DNA from: Clostridiales bacterium
GTDB taxonomy: Bacteria; Bacillota; Clostridia; Peptostreptococcales; Anaerovoracaceae
Direction of reading: 5' to 3'
DNA: 64,000 nucleotides
Assembly (NCBI GenBank): GCA_015243575.1
Contig: CP042469.1
Coordinates: 248,001-312,000, forward strand
The position numbers and the translations under genes are program-made. Positions 9,198-18,068 of this stretch are shown here, one piece after another. The first letter of the stretch is position 1. The number at the start of each line of letters is the position of its first letter. The notes under the pieces were generated by a model. That model was not told where the DNA came from. It did no database searches and worked only from the letters and a program-made list of their open reading frames with translations.

Positions 9198-9839
9198 ATG
9201 GCTGGGGATACCAGGAATAAAATATTGGAATGCGGGCGCAAGGAGTTTCTTGAAAAGGGATATGAAGGGGCTTCTCTTAGGAGGATCGCCAAGGCTGCCG
9301 GCGTGACAACCGGGGCAATCTATGGATATTTCCCTGACAAAATGGCAATTTTCGAAGAGTTGACAGGAGCGCAAGCCAAAGAACTGCTGGAGTATTACCT
9401 TACCGTCCAACGCAAGTTTGCAGAGCTGCCGGGAGATGAGCAGGGGCAGCACATGGCGGATGGCTCCGAGGCTGGGCTTTTCTGGATGCTGGACTATATT
9501 TATCAGCATTTTGATGCCTTTAAGCTTTTGATCTGCAGCTCCGCTGGAACAGAGTACGAAGGCTACCTCAACGGAATGGTGGAAATTGAAACAAAGGCCA
9601 CGTTTCAATTCATTGACGCGGTAAGAAGAGCTGGCTGGCAGATCAATGATGTGGATGAAGAATTGGTTCATATGCTGTCAAGCTCATTCTTTTACGGGAT
9701 TTTTGAAATAGTTGTTCACGATATGCCGAAGGAACGGGCAGAAGGCTATATCCAAAACCTTCTGGAGTTTACAACGGCAGGGTGGACGAAGCTTCTTGGA
9801 CTGAAACCGCCAGTAACAGCAGAAAAAGAAAAAAGTTAA
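9198..9839 (+). CDS. TetR family transcriptional regulator
   Basis: 213 residues from ATG 9198, placed about 8 bp after the AGGAAAGGG ribosome site. A TTG at 9180 would put the ribosome site inside the gene. Residues 5-50 are the TetR helix-turn-helix (KGYEGASLRRIAKAAGVTTGAIYGYFPDK), and residues 60-213 the ligand-binding helices. Its own promoter carries two operator palindromes. The next gene, a MATE exporter 106 bp downstream on the same strand, has a different palindrome (9885-9902) and is the likely regulated target. The pair resembles many TetR-MATE drug-responsive units. The inducer is unknown. Confidence 0.9.
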   Translation: MAGDTRNKILECGRKEFLEKGYEGASLRRIAKAAGVTTGAIYGYFPDKMAIFEELTGAQAKELLEYYLTVQRKFAELPGDEQGQHMADGSEAGLFWMLDYIYQHFDAFKLLICSSAGTEYEGYLNGMVEIETKATFQFIDAVRRAGWQINDVDEELVHMLSSSFFYGIFEIVVHDMPKERAEGYIQNLLEFTTAGWTKLLGLKPPVTAEKEKS

Positions 9840-9853
9840 AAGTAATTGAAAAT

Positions 9854-9869
9854 GAGGCTTTCGAGCCTC
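9854..9869. other. UUCG-type stem-loop after the TetR gene
   Basis: A 6-bp stem with a TTCG loop (GAGGCT/AGCCTC) stands 15 bp after the TetR stop. It is followed by A residues rather than T on the plus strand, so it is not a standard terminator there. It may be a processing or stability element between TetR and MATE. Confidence 0.4.
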
Positions 9870-9884
9870 AAAAAAATGACGTAC

Positions 9885-9902
9885 GGTTAGTATTAACTAA
9901 CC
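9885..9902. promoter_or_regulatory. Operator-like palindrome upstream of the MATE gene
   Basis: GGTTAGT-atta-ACTAACC is a perfect 7-4-7 inverted repeat 44 bp before the MATE start codon. Its sequence differs from the TetR operator palindromes upstream, so the binding protein is uncertain. Confidence 0.5.
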
Positions 9903-9945
9903 TAAATCCAAACCCAAATAAAAAGAAAGAGAGGGGTTTTTATAA

Positions 9946-11376
9946 ATGAACAATAACAGTATCTCTGAAAAAAATGAAAAAGAGAAACAAAAGCGGATGA
10001 TCTTGAATGGAAATCTATGGAAGGTCATGGTTGATTTATCCTGGCCCGCCATTATTGCCATGGTACTTTATGGCCTAAATTCCGTGTTGGACGCTGCATT
10101 TGTAGGGATTTTTGTCGGTGAGACAGCACTGGCAGGAGTTTCTATCGCTTATCCGTTGTCTCAGATCAGCGTTGCATTTGGCTCTTTGGTAGGGGTTGGT
10201 GCAGGCTCTGTTCTGAGTATCGCATTGGGTGCAAAGAATCTGGAGACCCAACGGAAGCTCATGGGAAATGTTAATCTGATCACGATTGTGATTACTGTGG
10301 TTTACATGATCCTTTGCCTGATCTTTTCCACCGATCTGATCCGGATCATGGGAGGTACAGGGGAAGCATTGATCTTGGGAGATCAATTCTTTAGAATCAC
10401 GGTCTTCGGCGCACTATTCTGGATCTACGGTCTTTCCGGCAATATGATTATCCGTGCTGAAGGCAGGATGAAGACAGCGGCGGTGATGATGGGCTCGGGT
10501 CTCATTGTCAACGCATTGGTGAGCTATATTACCATGGGCCTTATGAATTTTGGCGTTGAGGGCGCAGCATGGGGAGGAAACCTAGGCATGCTGGTTTACA
10601 CCTTGGTCGGGTGGATTTATTTCGCCAAAGGACACGGAACCTTCCACACCAAGATGCTTTCCCTTCGCTGGGACAAAGAAATTGGGACTTCCATTCTGCG
10701 GCTGGGAATGTCTTCTTTGATAATGAGCATTATGAGCTTGATTCAGGCCTTGCTGGTCTTCAATGCATTGTCAAAATACGGAACCATTTCTGATGTCGCC
10801 TTCTATGGCGTAGTCTTCCGGCTGTTCACCTTCCTTCTCACGCCGATTTTTGGGCTGATGCGAGCGCTTCAACCGGTGATTGGAATCAATTACGGGGCAA
10901 AACAGTACGAGAGAGTCATAAGCTCCTACAAGATCTTTGCTTTTACAGCCGCTGTTTTGACGCTGCCCTTCTGGCTTATTTCCATCGCTATGCCGGGAGA
11001 AATTCTGGGACTCATGGTTAAGGATGCTGTATTTACTGGCAGTGAGCTGATGTATTTCAGAATCTATATGGCGATCCTGCCTGCACTTTCCTTTATTTTT
11101 ATGGCTATGACTCTGTTTCCATCCATCGATAAGGGCAAACCTGCAGCCATGATCGGAATTGCGCGCCAGCTCATATTTTATGTTCCAGTCATGCTGCTGC
11201 TGCCCAAAGCCATTGGGGTAGCGGGGATTTACTACGGATCTCTGGCAATTGATGCAGTCATTGTGATCTGGACCATTCTTTTGGTGCGAAAGGAGTTTGG
11301 ACTTCTGCGCAGTAAGGATAATAGCCAGCGTACAACGCTTTCCGGACAACACCTGGGTACAGAGCTCTCTAAATAA
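9946..11376 (+). CDS. MATE family multidrug efflux transporter
   Basis: 476 residues with 12 predicted transmembrane helices in two homologous halves. The first half opens with SWPAIIAMVLYGLNSVLDAAFVG (about residues 30-52), the family's characteristic helix 1. The second half repeats the pattern from about residue 250, with PIFGLMRALQPVIGINYGAKQ near residue 305. MATE proteins export cationic drugs or metabolites with Na+ or H+. The start follows GAGAGGGGTTTTTATAA. It sits between the TetR gene and the AraC-GNAT-HelD gene, which strengthens the reading of this stretch as an antimicrobial-response locus. Confidence 0.92.
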   Translation: MNNNSISEKNEKEKQKRMILNGNLWKVMVDLSWPAIIAMVLYGLNSVLDAAFVGIFVGETALAGVSIAYPLSQISVAFGSLVGVGAGSVLSIALGAKNLETQRKLMGNVNLITIVITVVYMILCLIFSTDLIRIMGGTGEALILGDQFFRITVFGALFWIYGLSGNMIIRAEGRMKTAAVMMGSGLIVNALVSYITMGLMNFGVEGAAWGGNLGMLVYTLVGWIYFAKGHGTFHTKMLSLRWDKEIGTSILRLGMSSLIMSIMSLIQALLVFNALSKYGTISDVAFYGVVFRLFTFLLTPIFGLMRALQPVIGINYGAKQYERVISSYKIFAFTAAVLTLPFWLISIAMPGEILGLMVKDAVFTGSELMYFRIYMAILPALSFIFMAMTLFPSIDKGKPAAMIGIARQLIFYVPVMLLLPKAIGVAGIYYGSLAIDAVIVIWTILLVRKEFGLLRSKDNSQRTTLSGQHLGTELSK

Positions 11377-11466
11377 CTGGTCAGAAACACAGAACAGGTT
11401 CTAAGTGTTTTATCAACTGTTTAGAAAAAGCAAACTCGTTTTATAAAAGCGCAAGATTTATGAAAA

Positions 11467-11491
11467 TGTGAGTCTCACAAGCTGTTATAAT
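11467..11491 (+). promoter_or_regulatory. Palindrome and -10 box of the AraC-GNAT-HelD gene
   Basis: A perfect 6-1-6 palindrome (TGTGAG-T-CTCACA, 11467-11479) is followed 6 bp later by a consensus TATAAT (11486-11491), 20 bp before the start codon. No good -35 box is seen at the usual distance, as expected for an activator-dependent promoter. The palindrome would overlap the -35/spacer region. Confidence 0.55.
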
Positions 11492-11511
11492 GTGGTTGAA
11501 GGAGACTGATT

Positions 11512-14484
11512 ATGAAGCATCTAAAACGAATTATTTCCGCAATCGAATATATTGAAAGCAATCTTTCGGATAAGTTAAATCTGGAAATTGTTTCAGATGC
11601 TGTTCACTATTCAAAATACCACCTGCATCGAAGGTTTACAGAAACGGTGGGGCTCACGATTCATGACTATGTACAGCGGCGTCAATTGACGGAGGCGGCA
11701 AAGCTTTTGGTGTTTACAAATAAACCCATCCTTGAAATTGCTCTGATGGCCGGCTATTCCAGTCAGCAGTCTTTTGCGGGAGCATTCAAAGAAATGTATA
11801 AACAAGCACCGCTGGAATTCAGAAAAAGCCGTTCCTATTATCCTTTACAATTAAAATATGAATTTGACATGACAAGCCAGATGGTGGAACGTCAGGATGG
11901 AAGCGAGAAACACGTGACGCTGAGATGTGCAGAAATAAAAGATATCCGAATCTGGATGAAGCTGGTTCGTCTCGTTGTGGATGGCTTTCCCTGTCTATGT
12001 GAAAATGAGTACTTGCGCATATTGGAAAACTGTATTCAAAGAAATTGTGCTTTCCTTGCAGAGGAAGACAATCAGGCGGTTGGAATCATGCTTTTATCAT
12101 ATGAATCAGGCAGGATCGAATTTCTGGGGGTCCATCCCCTTTTTCGAAAAAAGAGAGTTTTCGAAGGATTGGTTGACAGGGCTTTGTCGGAACTAATTCT
12201 GCATGATTCTATTACGATTACAACATACAGGGAGGGGGACAGGGCGGATACTGGATACCGTAAAATGTTTATGGAACTTGGCTTTCAAGAAGGAGAACTG
12301 CTCACAGAGTTCGGATATCCGACACAGAAGATGATCCGTGCAAATGATCGCAATAGGGATTTGACGAGTCCCGGAAAAGCGGAACCAGGCGCTGACCCCG
12401 GAAATGCGGAACCGAGCACTGGAAATCATGCCTCGGGTTCTCAAAAAACAGCATCGTACCCTGAGGAATATGAGAACCTCGTCAACGTGATTGAAAAACT
12501 GAATCTGGCCTGGAAGCAATATCAAGAAACTGTCCTGCGGTATGATAGCGAGTATATGGAGCTGAAACGTTACATTGCGGAATACAGGAGTGAGATTGAT
12601 CCAAAAGAGGTTTTTCAGAATGAGCTGGCACTTCAGCAGATTGACAGGGCCGGAACCTTTGCCGTAAAAATGAAAAATAAAGTGGAAGCCATGAAAAACT
12701 CGCCTTATTTCGGTCGAATTGATTTTCGCAGTGAGGGGGAGGAACATTTCACTCAATACTATATCGGACGGTTCTCTTTTGTAGACACAGAGGAACAAAA
12801 CGCGCTGATTTATGACTGGAGAGCACCAGTTTCCAATCTGTTTTATGATACCGAACCCGGGAGGGCAGGGTATGATGCTCCTTCTGGAAGGATCGAAGGA
12901 GAACTGTCTCTGAAAAGACAGTTTAAAATCTCCCAAGGCAGAATGGAATATGTACTGGAAAGTTCGGTGAATATTCGTGATGAGGTGCTGCAAAGAGAGT
13001 TGAGCTGCAATGCTGATGAAAAGATGAGAACTATTATCGCAACGATTCAGCGCGAGCAGAATCAGATTATACGAAATGAACAATCCGGTGACATGGTGAT
13101 TCAGGGCGTCGCAGGGTCGGGGAAAACCTCTGTGGCACTGCATCGCATTGCTTATCTGCTGTACCGGAACAGAGAGACTCTAGCTGCCGAAAACATCACA
13201 ATACTATCTCCCAACAAAGTGTTCGGCAGTTATATTTCCAATGTTTTGCCGGAATTGGGGGAAGAAGCAATCTGCGAAAAAAGCGTCACGGATATTGCTG
13301 CGGAGCAGCTGGGTAGTGCATTGGGTTTTGAGCCGGATAAAGACCCTCTTGAAAACGATGACATGGCTTGGGCACTGAGAGTTAGACGCAAGGCCAGCAT
13401 GGAATTTTATCAGCGGGTGGAAGAATATCTCAGGACGGAAAGTCTGAAGTGGTTTGGACCCCGGAATTATGTCTTTGGAAGTTTTACCGTCAAAAAGGAA
13501 TGGATCTTTGAGCGGTTTCAGGCGTATAGCCGTTATCCGGTGAAACGCCGCCTGAAGGAGGTTGCAGATGATATCAGGGCAAAGCTCGAATCTGATAACC
13601 TTTGGGGTGTTGAACTGCCCAAAGCAGGAATGATAGAGAAAGAACTTACGGCAATGCTCAAGGTGAAAAATTCTCTGGAGCTTTATAAAGCGTTCTATCG
13701 AGGGGAGGCACTTTCAAAGATGCTGATAATGCCAACGAAAAAAACTATGGAATGGAATGATGTCTTTCCCTATTTGTATTTTAAAAGTGCTTTTGAGGGA
13801 TTGAAGGAAGAATCCCGGATGAAGCATCTTGTCATCGATGAAATGCAGGATTATACACCGATTCAACTGGCAGTGATCAAGCAGCTGTTTCGCTGCGGAA
13901 AAACCATCCTCGGTGATTTTGGACAGGGTTTGAATCCCAGCAGCAGTCATACACTTCAGGATGTCGGTACGATTTTTTCGGAAGGGGTTTTCATAACATT
14001 GAATAAAAGTTACCGGTCTACCTATGAGATTATGACGCTTGCAGCAAAGATTCAAGGGGGATCAGATATGGAGCCGGTAGAGCGTCATGGAGAAGCGCCG
14101 GAACTCATCCAATGCTGCAATGAGCAGGAAGAGATGGAACAGATCCGGCACAAGCTGAGGGCATTCTGGGAAAGGGGATCTGGAACCTTAGCAATTATCA
14201 CCAAAACAAACAAGCGTGCAAAAGAGCTTTATGAGTCGTTATTCGAGGAATTTGAAATGACCTTGCTTACTCCTGAAAGCGAAAAATTTTCAGCGGGAGT
14301 TACCGTAACCTCCGTTTCTATGGCAAAGGGACTGGAGTTTGCAGAAGTGATCATTCCATCCGCTGACAGGCTTACCTACTGCACAGATACAGATCGAAAG
14401 CTGCTTTACGTTGCCTGTACGAGGGCAATGAACAAACTTTGCCTGCTGTTTTCGAATCAGGCTTCCGAATTTCTTTCTTGTTGA
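11512..14484 (+). CDS. AraC HTH - GNAT acetyltransferase - HelD-like helicase fusion
   Basis: One uninterrupted 990-codon frame starting after GAAGGAGACTGATT. Residues 1-108 are a two-helix-turn-helix AraC/XylS DNA-binding domain with SDKLNLEIVSDAVHYSKYHLHR and ILEIALMAGYSSQQSFAGAF. Residues about 127-272 look like a GNAT acetyltransferase (VGIMLLSYESGRIEFLGVHP, then a basic FRKKRVFEGLVD loop). A Pro/Gly-rich linker (about 280-315) leads into a complete UvrD-superfamily ATPase of the HelD type. This has an N-terminal coiled-coil arm (320-390), YDWRAPVSNLFYD, Walker A GVAGSGKT at 532-539, Walker B DEMQD at 776-780, LNKSYRS with R835, and a motif VI arginine R971 in VACTRAM. HelD proteins pry RNA polymerase off DNA and in some species protect it from rifamycins; normal HelD is about 700-780 residues and has no DNA-binding head. 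The fusion suggests a promoter- or signal-guided polymerase-recycling factor. The domain calls are strong; the combined function is inference. Confidence 0.88.
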   Translation: MKHLKRIISAIEYIESNLSDKLNLEIVSDAVHYSKYHLHRRFTETVGLTIHDYVQRRQLTEAAKLLVFTNKPILEIALMAGYSSQQSFAGAFKEMYKQAPLEFRKSRSYYPLQLKYEFDMTSQMVERQDGSEKHVTLRCAEIKDIRIWMKLVRLVVDGFPCLCENEYLRILENCIQRNCAFLAEEDNQAVGIMLLSYESGRIEFLGVHPLFRKKRVFEGLVDRALSELILHDSITITTYREGDRADTGYRKMFMELGFQEGELLTEFGYPTQKMIRANDRNRDLTSPGKAEPGADPGNAEPSTGNHASGSQKTASYPEEYENLVNVIEKLNLAWKQYQETVLRYDSEYMELKRYIAEYRSEIDPKEVFQNELALQQIDRAGTFAVKMKNKVEAMKNSPYFGRIDFRSEGEEHFTQYYIGRFSFVDTEEQNALIYDWRAPVSNLFYDTEPGRAGYDAPSGRIEGELSLKRQFKISQGRMEYVLESSVNIRDEVLQRELSCNADEKMRTIIATIQREQNQIIRNEQSGDMVIQGVAGSGKTSVALHRIAYLLYRNRETLAAENITILSPNKVFGSYISNVLPELGEEAICEKSVTDIAAEQLGSALGFEPDKDPLENDDMAWALRVRRKASMEFYQRVEEYLRTESLKWFGPRNYVFGSFTVKKEWIFERFQAYSRYPVKRRLKEVADDIRAKLESDNLWGVELPKAGMIEKELTAMLKVKNSLELYKAFYRGEALSKMLIMPTKKTMEWNDVFPYLYFKSAFEGLKEESRMKHLVIDEMQDYTPIQLAVIKQLFRCGKTILGDFGQGLNPSSSHTLQDVGTIFSEGVFITLNKSYRSTYEIMTLAAKIQGGSDMEPVERHGEAPELIQCCNEQEEMEQIRHKLRAFWERGSGTLAIITKTNKRAKELYESLFEEFEMTLLTPESEKFSAGVTVTSVSMAKGLEFAEVIIPSADRLTYCTDTDRKLLYVACTRAMNKLCLLFSNQASEFLSC

Positions 14485-14510
14485 CAAGGTTGGATGGATT
14501 CGGCTATGCT
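14481..14510 (+). promoter_or_regulatory. Promoter for the DinB-like gene
   Basis: TTGACA (14481-14486) overlaps the stop codon of the helicase fusion. An 18-bp spacer separates it from TATGCT (14505-14510). It can drive the DinB-like gene independently. Confidence 0.5.
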
Positions 14511-14600
14511 GTTATCAATCGATCATGGAACATTTGTTGTGATTTGTTCTGAGGGGTATGAGAACATGCAGAATCGAGGATTACGAATAACGAGAGGGGA

Positions 14601-15266
14601 ATGGATATGGGAAGCGAAAAAAAAGAAAAGCTTACAGGGAAGAAAAATGAAGCTGAATTAAAGGCTGCAGGAAAGATGGATAAAATGACAGATGGGGCAG
14701 CAGAAGAGAATCTGGTAACAAGGCAGGATGGACTGGAACCAGAAAATCAGGTATTGGTCGATACGCTGTTATTCCAGTTTGATATCGCGTGTCAGATGTT
14801 GGATTTCCACTTGCACGATTTGGATAATGGGACATGTCTTTGGCGGCCAGGAGGACGGGGACTGCATGTCACAGAAAACCAGGGGGTCTGGAGTGCAGAC
14901 TGGCCGGAAAATGAGGAATATGGTATGGGAGCATCGAGTATCGCATGGATTACATGGCACATTTTGTTTTGGTGGTCCATGGTCTTTGATTACTCCTTTG
15001 GCAGCGGAACCCTTACAAAAGAAGCGGTCACATGGCCGGGCAGTGCACAGGCTGTGAAAGGTGAAATTGAATTGATGGAGGACAAGTGGCGGTCGCTGCT
15101 GACAACGCTGACAGATGAGGAGCTGAAAGACTCCAGCCGCACCAAGTGGCCTTTTGAAAACAGGCCTTTCTATGAGCTGGCAGCTTGGCTGAACCTGGAG
15201 CTGATGAAGAATGCCGCAGAGATTGGATACTGCCGTTTTATGAGAGCTTCACTGGATCATAAATAA
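14601..15266 (+). CDS. DinB-superfamily protein
   Basis: 221 residues, starting behind GAGAGGGGA. After a charged, low-complexity N-terminus (about 45 residues) the pattern is a DinB/YfiT-like four-helix bundle. Helix 1 contains FQFDIACQMLDFHLHDL, a later helix WITWHILFWW, and the last AAWLNLELMKNAAEIGYCRFM. In DinB enzymes three histidines bind a metal. Here the last helix has Asn/Lys where the usual HxxxH would lie, so the metal site may be lost or rearranged. Members include thiol transferases and stress proteins; no substrate can be assigned. A strong terminator follows. Confidence 0.6.
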   Translation: MDMGSEKKEKLTGKKNEAELKAAGKMDKMTDGAAEENLVTRQDGLEPENQVLVDTLLFQFDIACQMLDFHLHDLDNGTCLWRPGGRGLHVTENQGVWSADWPENEEYGMGASSIAWITWHILFWWSMVFDYSFGSGTLTKEAVTWPGSAQAVKGEIELMEDKWRSLLTTLTDEELKDSSRTKWPFENRPFYELAAWLNLELMKNAAEIGYCRFMRASLDHK

Positions 15267-15314
15267 TCGAAAAAATATAACTAATGAAATAAATCCTACC
15301 AATAAAATAAATAC

Positions 15315-15360
15315 AAAACGCATAACTTGACGTAGAAATGTCAAGTTATGCGTTTTATAA
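15315..15360. terminator. Strong bidirectional-type terminator
   Basis: A perfect 17-bp stem (15315-15331 with 15340-15356) and 8-nt loop, with A-run before and T-run after, close the DinB-like gene. Confidence 0.85.
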
Positions 15361-15437
15361 TATAGAGATACTGAATCAATTTTTATATAAAGGATGATTT
15401 TAGGAGATTACAATAAATCCTGATGTGGGGTGATGAA

Positions 15438-16337
15438 ATGCAGATCAATCGATTATTTGAAATGGTATATTTACTGCTCAATAAAAAATCTATTACCGCA
15501 AGAGAGCTGGCGGAGCGGTTCGAGGTTTCTACAAGGACGATTTACCGGGATTTAGACATCCTGTCCTCTGCGGGGATTCCGATTTATACAAGTCAGGGCA
15601 AAGGTGGGGGAATCTCTCTGATGGACAATTTCATTTTGAATAAGTCGGTCTTTTCTGAGGAAGAAAAAAATGAAATTCTCTATGCACTTCAGAGTCTTTC
15701 CATTGCGCAAAGCCCTGAAAGTGAAAAAGTTCTGGCTAAGCTCAATGGGTTCTTTGATCACAAGAGAAGTAACTGGATTGAAGCAGATCTCACCCCGTGG
15801 GGCAGTGGAAAAGACAGTCAAAGCAGTTTTTCAAAACTCAAGGAAGCAATCTTAAATCGGAGGGTAATCTGCTTTGAATACTTCAACGCTATGGGGGAGA
15901 GCAGAGGCAGGACTGTGGAACCTCTTAAGCTGACCTTTAAGGTGTATGCTTGGTATCTCCAAGGCTACTGCCGGACAAGGAACGCTTATCGTACGTTTAA
16001 AATCGCAAGAATGTCAGATATCGTCCTGACTGAAGAGCACTTTGAAGAGAGAGAAATTCAGGGAGGTCTCACAATGGAAGATGATGAGACTTCGCTCCTC
16101 TCTCTTCGTTTGAACGTAACTGCAGACAGTGCCTTCCGTGTATTTGACGATTTCAGTGAGACGGATATCCAGAGGATGGATGACGGCTCATTTTCCATAT
16201 CGGTCAAGCTCCCTGAGAGCAATTGGCTCATTGGCTATCTTTTGTCCTATGGAGACAGTATGACAGTAATGGAGCCGAAACATATTAGGGAAAGGCTTCG
16301 GGAACAGGCTGAACAAATTGCGGCTCGTTATCAGTAA
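15438..16337 (+). CDS. WYL-domain (HTH_11) transcriptional regulator
   Basis: 299 residues from ATG 15438, placed after GGGGTGATGA. An ATG five codons upstream (15423) lies before that ribosome site. Residues 1-60 are a DeoR/HTH_11 winged helix (ITARELAERFEVSTRTIYRDLDILSSAGIPI). Residues about 135-210 form a WYL domain (RRVICFEYFNAMGESRGRTVEP, then VYAWYLQGYC), followed by the C-terminal WCX extension. WYL domains sense nucleotides or other small ligands, and such proteins often control neighbouring metabolic or stress genes. A terminator follows, so the arylsulfotransferase-like gene is probably a separate unit, but it is the nearest candidate target. Confidence 0.9.
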   Translation: MQINRLFEMVYLLLNKKSITARELAERFEVSTRTIYRDLDILSSAGIPIYTSQGKGGGISLMDNFILNKSVFSEEEKNEILYALQSLSIAQSPESEKVLAKLNGFFDHKRSNWIEADLTPWGSGKDSQSSFSKLKEAILNRRVICFEYFNAMGESRGRTVEPLKLTFKVYAWYLQGYCRTRNAYRTFKIARMSDIVLTEEHFEEREIQGGLTMEDDETSLLSLRLNVTADSAFRVFDDFSETDIQRMDDGSFSISVKLPESNWLIGYLLSYGDSMTVMEPKHIRERLREQAEQIAARYQ

Positions 16338-16383
16338 GCCCAAGAGCACACCGTTTTATCATCATCCCCATATTATATAGTAT

Positions 16384-16396
16384 CTGAGGGCCTCAG
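16384..16396. promoter_or_regulatory. Small palindrome between the WYL and arylsulfotransferase genes
   Basis: CTGAGG-G-CCTCAG is a perfect 6-1-6 palindrome 90 bp before the arylsulfotransferase-like gene. It could be a WYL-protein operator or a minor hairpin. Confidence 0.35.
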
Positions 16397-16433
16397 CATC
16401 TGCTCTGGCTGAATCAATTCAGATAGACATGAG

Positions 16434-16463
16434 AAAACACTGATCGGTTTGGATCAGCGTTTT
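16434..16463 (+). terminator. Terminator after the WYL regulator gene
   Basis: A 12-bp stem with one mismatch (16434-16445 with 16452-16463) and 6-nt loop ends in TTTTCTGACTTT. Confidence 0.55.
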
Positions 16464-16486
16464 CTGACTTTAGGAGATGAATCGCA

Positions 16487-18034
16487 ATGTCCGATATAAA
16501 AACGGATAGACCTCGCAATGTAAAAATAAAAAGAAACGATAACGGGGCCTGGTGCTTTGTATCGGCTCCAAAACTGCATCCCATGAAGGTGCACATTAAC
16601 CAAAATCGGCCAGGGACTGCACCTGGATTAATTTTTACAGCCCCCTATACTGCTTTTGGCGAAAGGATGATCGGTCAAACAGGTGCACTGATCATGGATC
16701 AGTGCGGTGATCCGGTATGGTTTCGGCCTCTTGCAAATAGATATATACAGAATACCGATTTCAGAGTTCAAAGCTATCGAGGCAGACAGGTTCTTACCAT
16801 GTGGCAGGGAACCATATCCGGTACCCAGTCTGCAAATCCTGACCTTCCTGCGGGTGACCCGGAACCAGGTGCCTTTTTTCAGATACTGGACAGTCACTAC
16901 AGGGTGATAAAAAAAATAACAGCGGGAGAGGGGTATACCGCTGATGTTCACGAATTTACCATCACAAGACGCAATACTGCTTTGTTCACCGCTGTCAAGC
17001 AGGTGCCGGCAGATCTTACTCCCTACGGAGGGCCTGAAAAAGGCTATATCGATGATTATTCCATTCAGGAGGTAGACCTGGAAACAGGGGAGCTTCTCTT
17101 CTTTTGGAATACGCTAGATCATATTAATCCCGCCGACTCCATGCTGCCTGCTTCTTCTGCCTCATCGACCAACAATATCTGGGACTGCTATCATTTGAAC
17201 TCCGTTGAAGGAGGCTGCGATGGCACACTGCTTGTCAGTATGCGAAATATGTGGGCAATTTATCAGATTGATAAGAAGACTGGCGCGGTTCAATGGCAGC
17301 TTGGAGGGCGGAAGAGCGACTTCACAATTGCACCCGGTTCTGGATTTTCCTGGCAGCATGATGCCAGGTACCGATGGGGTTCTCGAATCAGTCTCTTCGA
17401 TGATGCCTGCTGTGCATCAGAAAACGACCCGCCGCAGGGACAGTCTCGGGGACTGATCCTGTATCTTGATTTTCAGCGTAAGACTGCCAAAGCAGACCGA
17501 ACCTATTACCATGCCCCCGGTCTATTTGCAGCAAGCCAGGGAAATGTTCAGCAGCTGGAAAACTGCAATCAGTTTATCGGATGGGGGCAGGAACCATACC
17601 TTTCGGAATTTGCGCAAGGAGGAAATACTACTGTAAATCCGTTGATCAACTTTTTATATGATGTACGTTTTCCAAATCAAAATATTTCTTATCGCAGCTT
17701 TAAAAACAGGTGGATTGGCTGCCCCCTTTGCCCGCCCTGCATCGCTGTTCGAAGAAACACATGCGGAGTGACGGTTTATGCTTCATGGAATGGAGCTACA
17801 GAGGTAGCTGCATGGCAGGTTTATTCCGGTTGTGATCGTGCGAAACTTTCTCCTGTGGGATGCTGTGTACCACGCTCTGGATTTGAAACAGCAATTCCTT
17901 TAAAATGTGCAGGCTCTTTTTATCGAGTTGCAGCGATGGATGCTTGCGGGAAGGTTCTTGGAACTTCCTGTATTGTCACACTGCCAAAGCGAATCTCACA
18001 CAACAAAGTGAATCCCCTGGAGATATTAATCTGA
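16487..18034 (+). CDS. Arylsulfotransferase (ASST) family protein
   Basis: 515 residues, start after TAGGAGATGAATCGCA. The central region (about 45-380) shows the repeated beta-propeller pattern of the ASST (Arylsulfotran_2) family: GALIMDQCGDPVWFRPL, TADVHEFTITRRNTALFTAVK, IQEVDLETGELLFFWNTLDHI, NIWDCYHLNSVE and FSWQHDARYRW. The conserved histidines in VHEF, YHLNSV and QHDARY correspond to the active-site histidines of the family. The C-terminal 120 residues are a small beta domain with clustered cysteines (CPLCPPC near residue 412). No signal peptide or transmembrane helix is evident, unlike periplasmic ASST, so localisation is unclear. ASST enzymes move sulfate between phenolic esters; the acceptor here is unknown. 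Confidence 0.75.
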   Translation: MSDIKTDRPRNVKIKRNDNGAWCFVSAPKLHPMKVHINQNRPGTAPGLIFTAPYTAFGERMIGQTGALIMDQCGDPVWFRPLANRYIQNTDFRVQSYRGRQVLTMWQGTISGTQSANPDLPAGDPEPGAFFQILDSHYRVIKKITAGEGYTADVHEFTITRRNTALFTAVKQVPADLTPYGGPEKGYIDDYSIQEVDLETGELLFFWNTLDHINPADSMLPASSASSTNNIWDCYHLNSVEGGCDGTLLVSMRNMWAIYQIDKKTGAVQWQLGGRKSDFTIAPGSGFSWQHDARYRWGSRISLFDDACCASENDPPQGQSRGLILYLDFQRKTAKADRTYYHAPGLFAASQGNVQQLENCNQFIGWGQEPYLSEFAQGGNTTVNPLINFLYDVRFPNQNISYRSFKNRWIGCPLCPPCIAVRRNTCGVTVYASWNGATEVAAWQVYSGCDRAKLSPVGCCVPRSGFETAIPLKCAGSFYRVAAMDACGKVLGTSCIVTLPKRISHNKVNPLEILI

Positions 18035-18068
18035 CTGAGTCGTTATGTGGACTGATCATAATTTAAGG

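Noticed and set aside
9854-9869. Terminator after the TetR gene
   Set aside because: The hairpin is followed by A residues on the plus strand, so it was listed only as a stem-loop.
12193-13143. 316-codon minus-strand frame inside the AraC-GNAT-HelD gene
   Set aside because: It is a shadow of the fusion gene, lacking a ribosome site and any recognisable fold.
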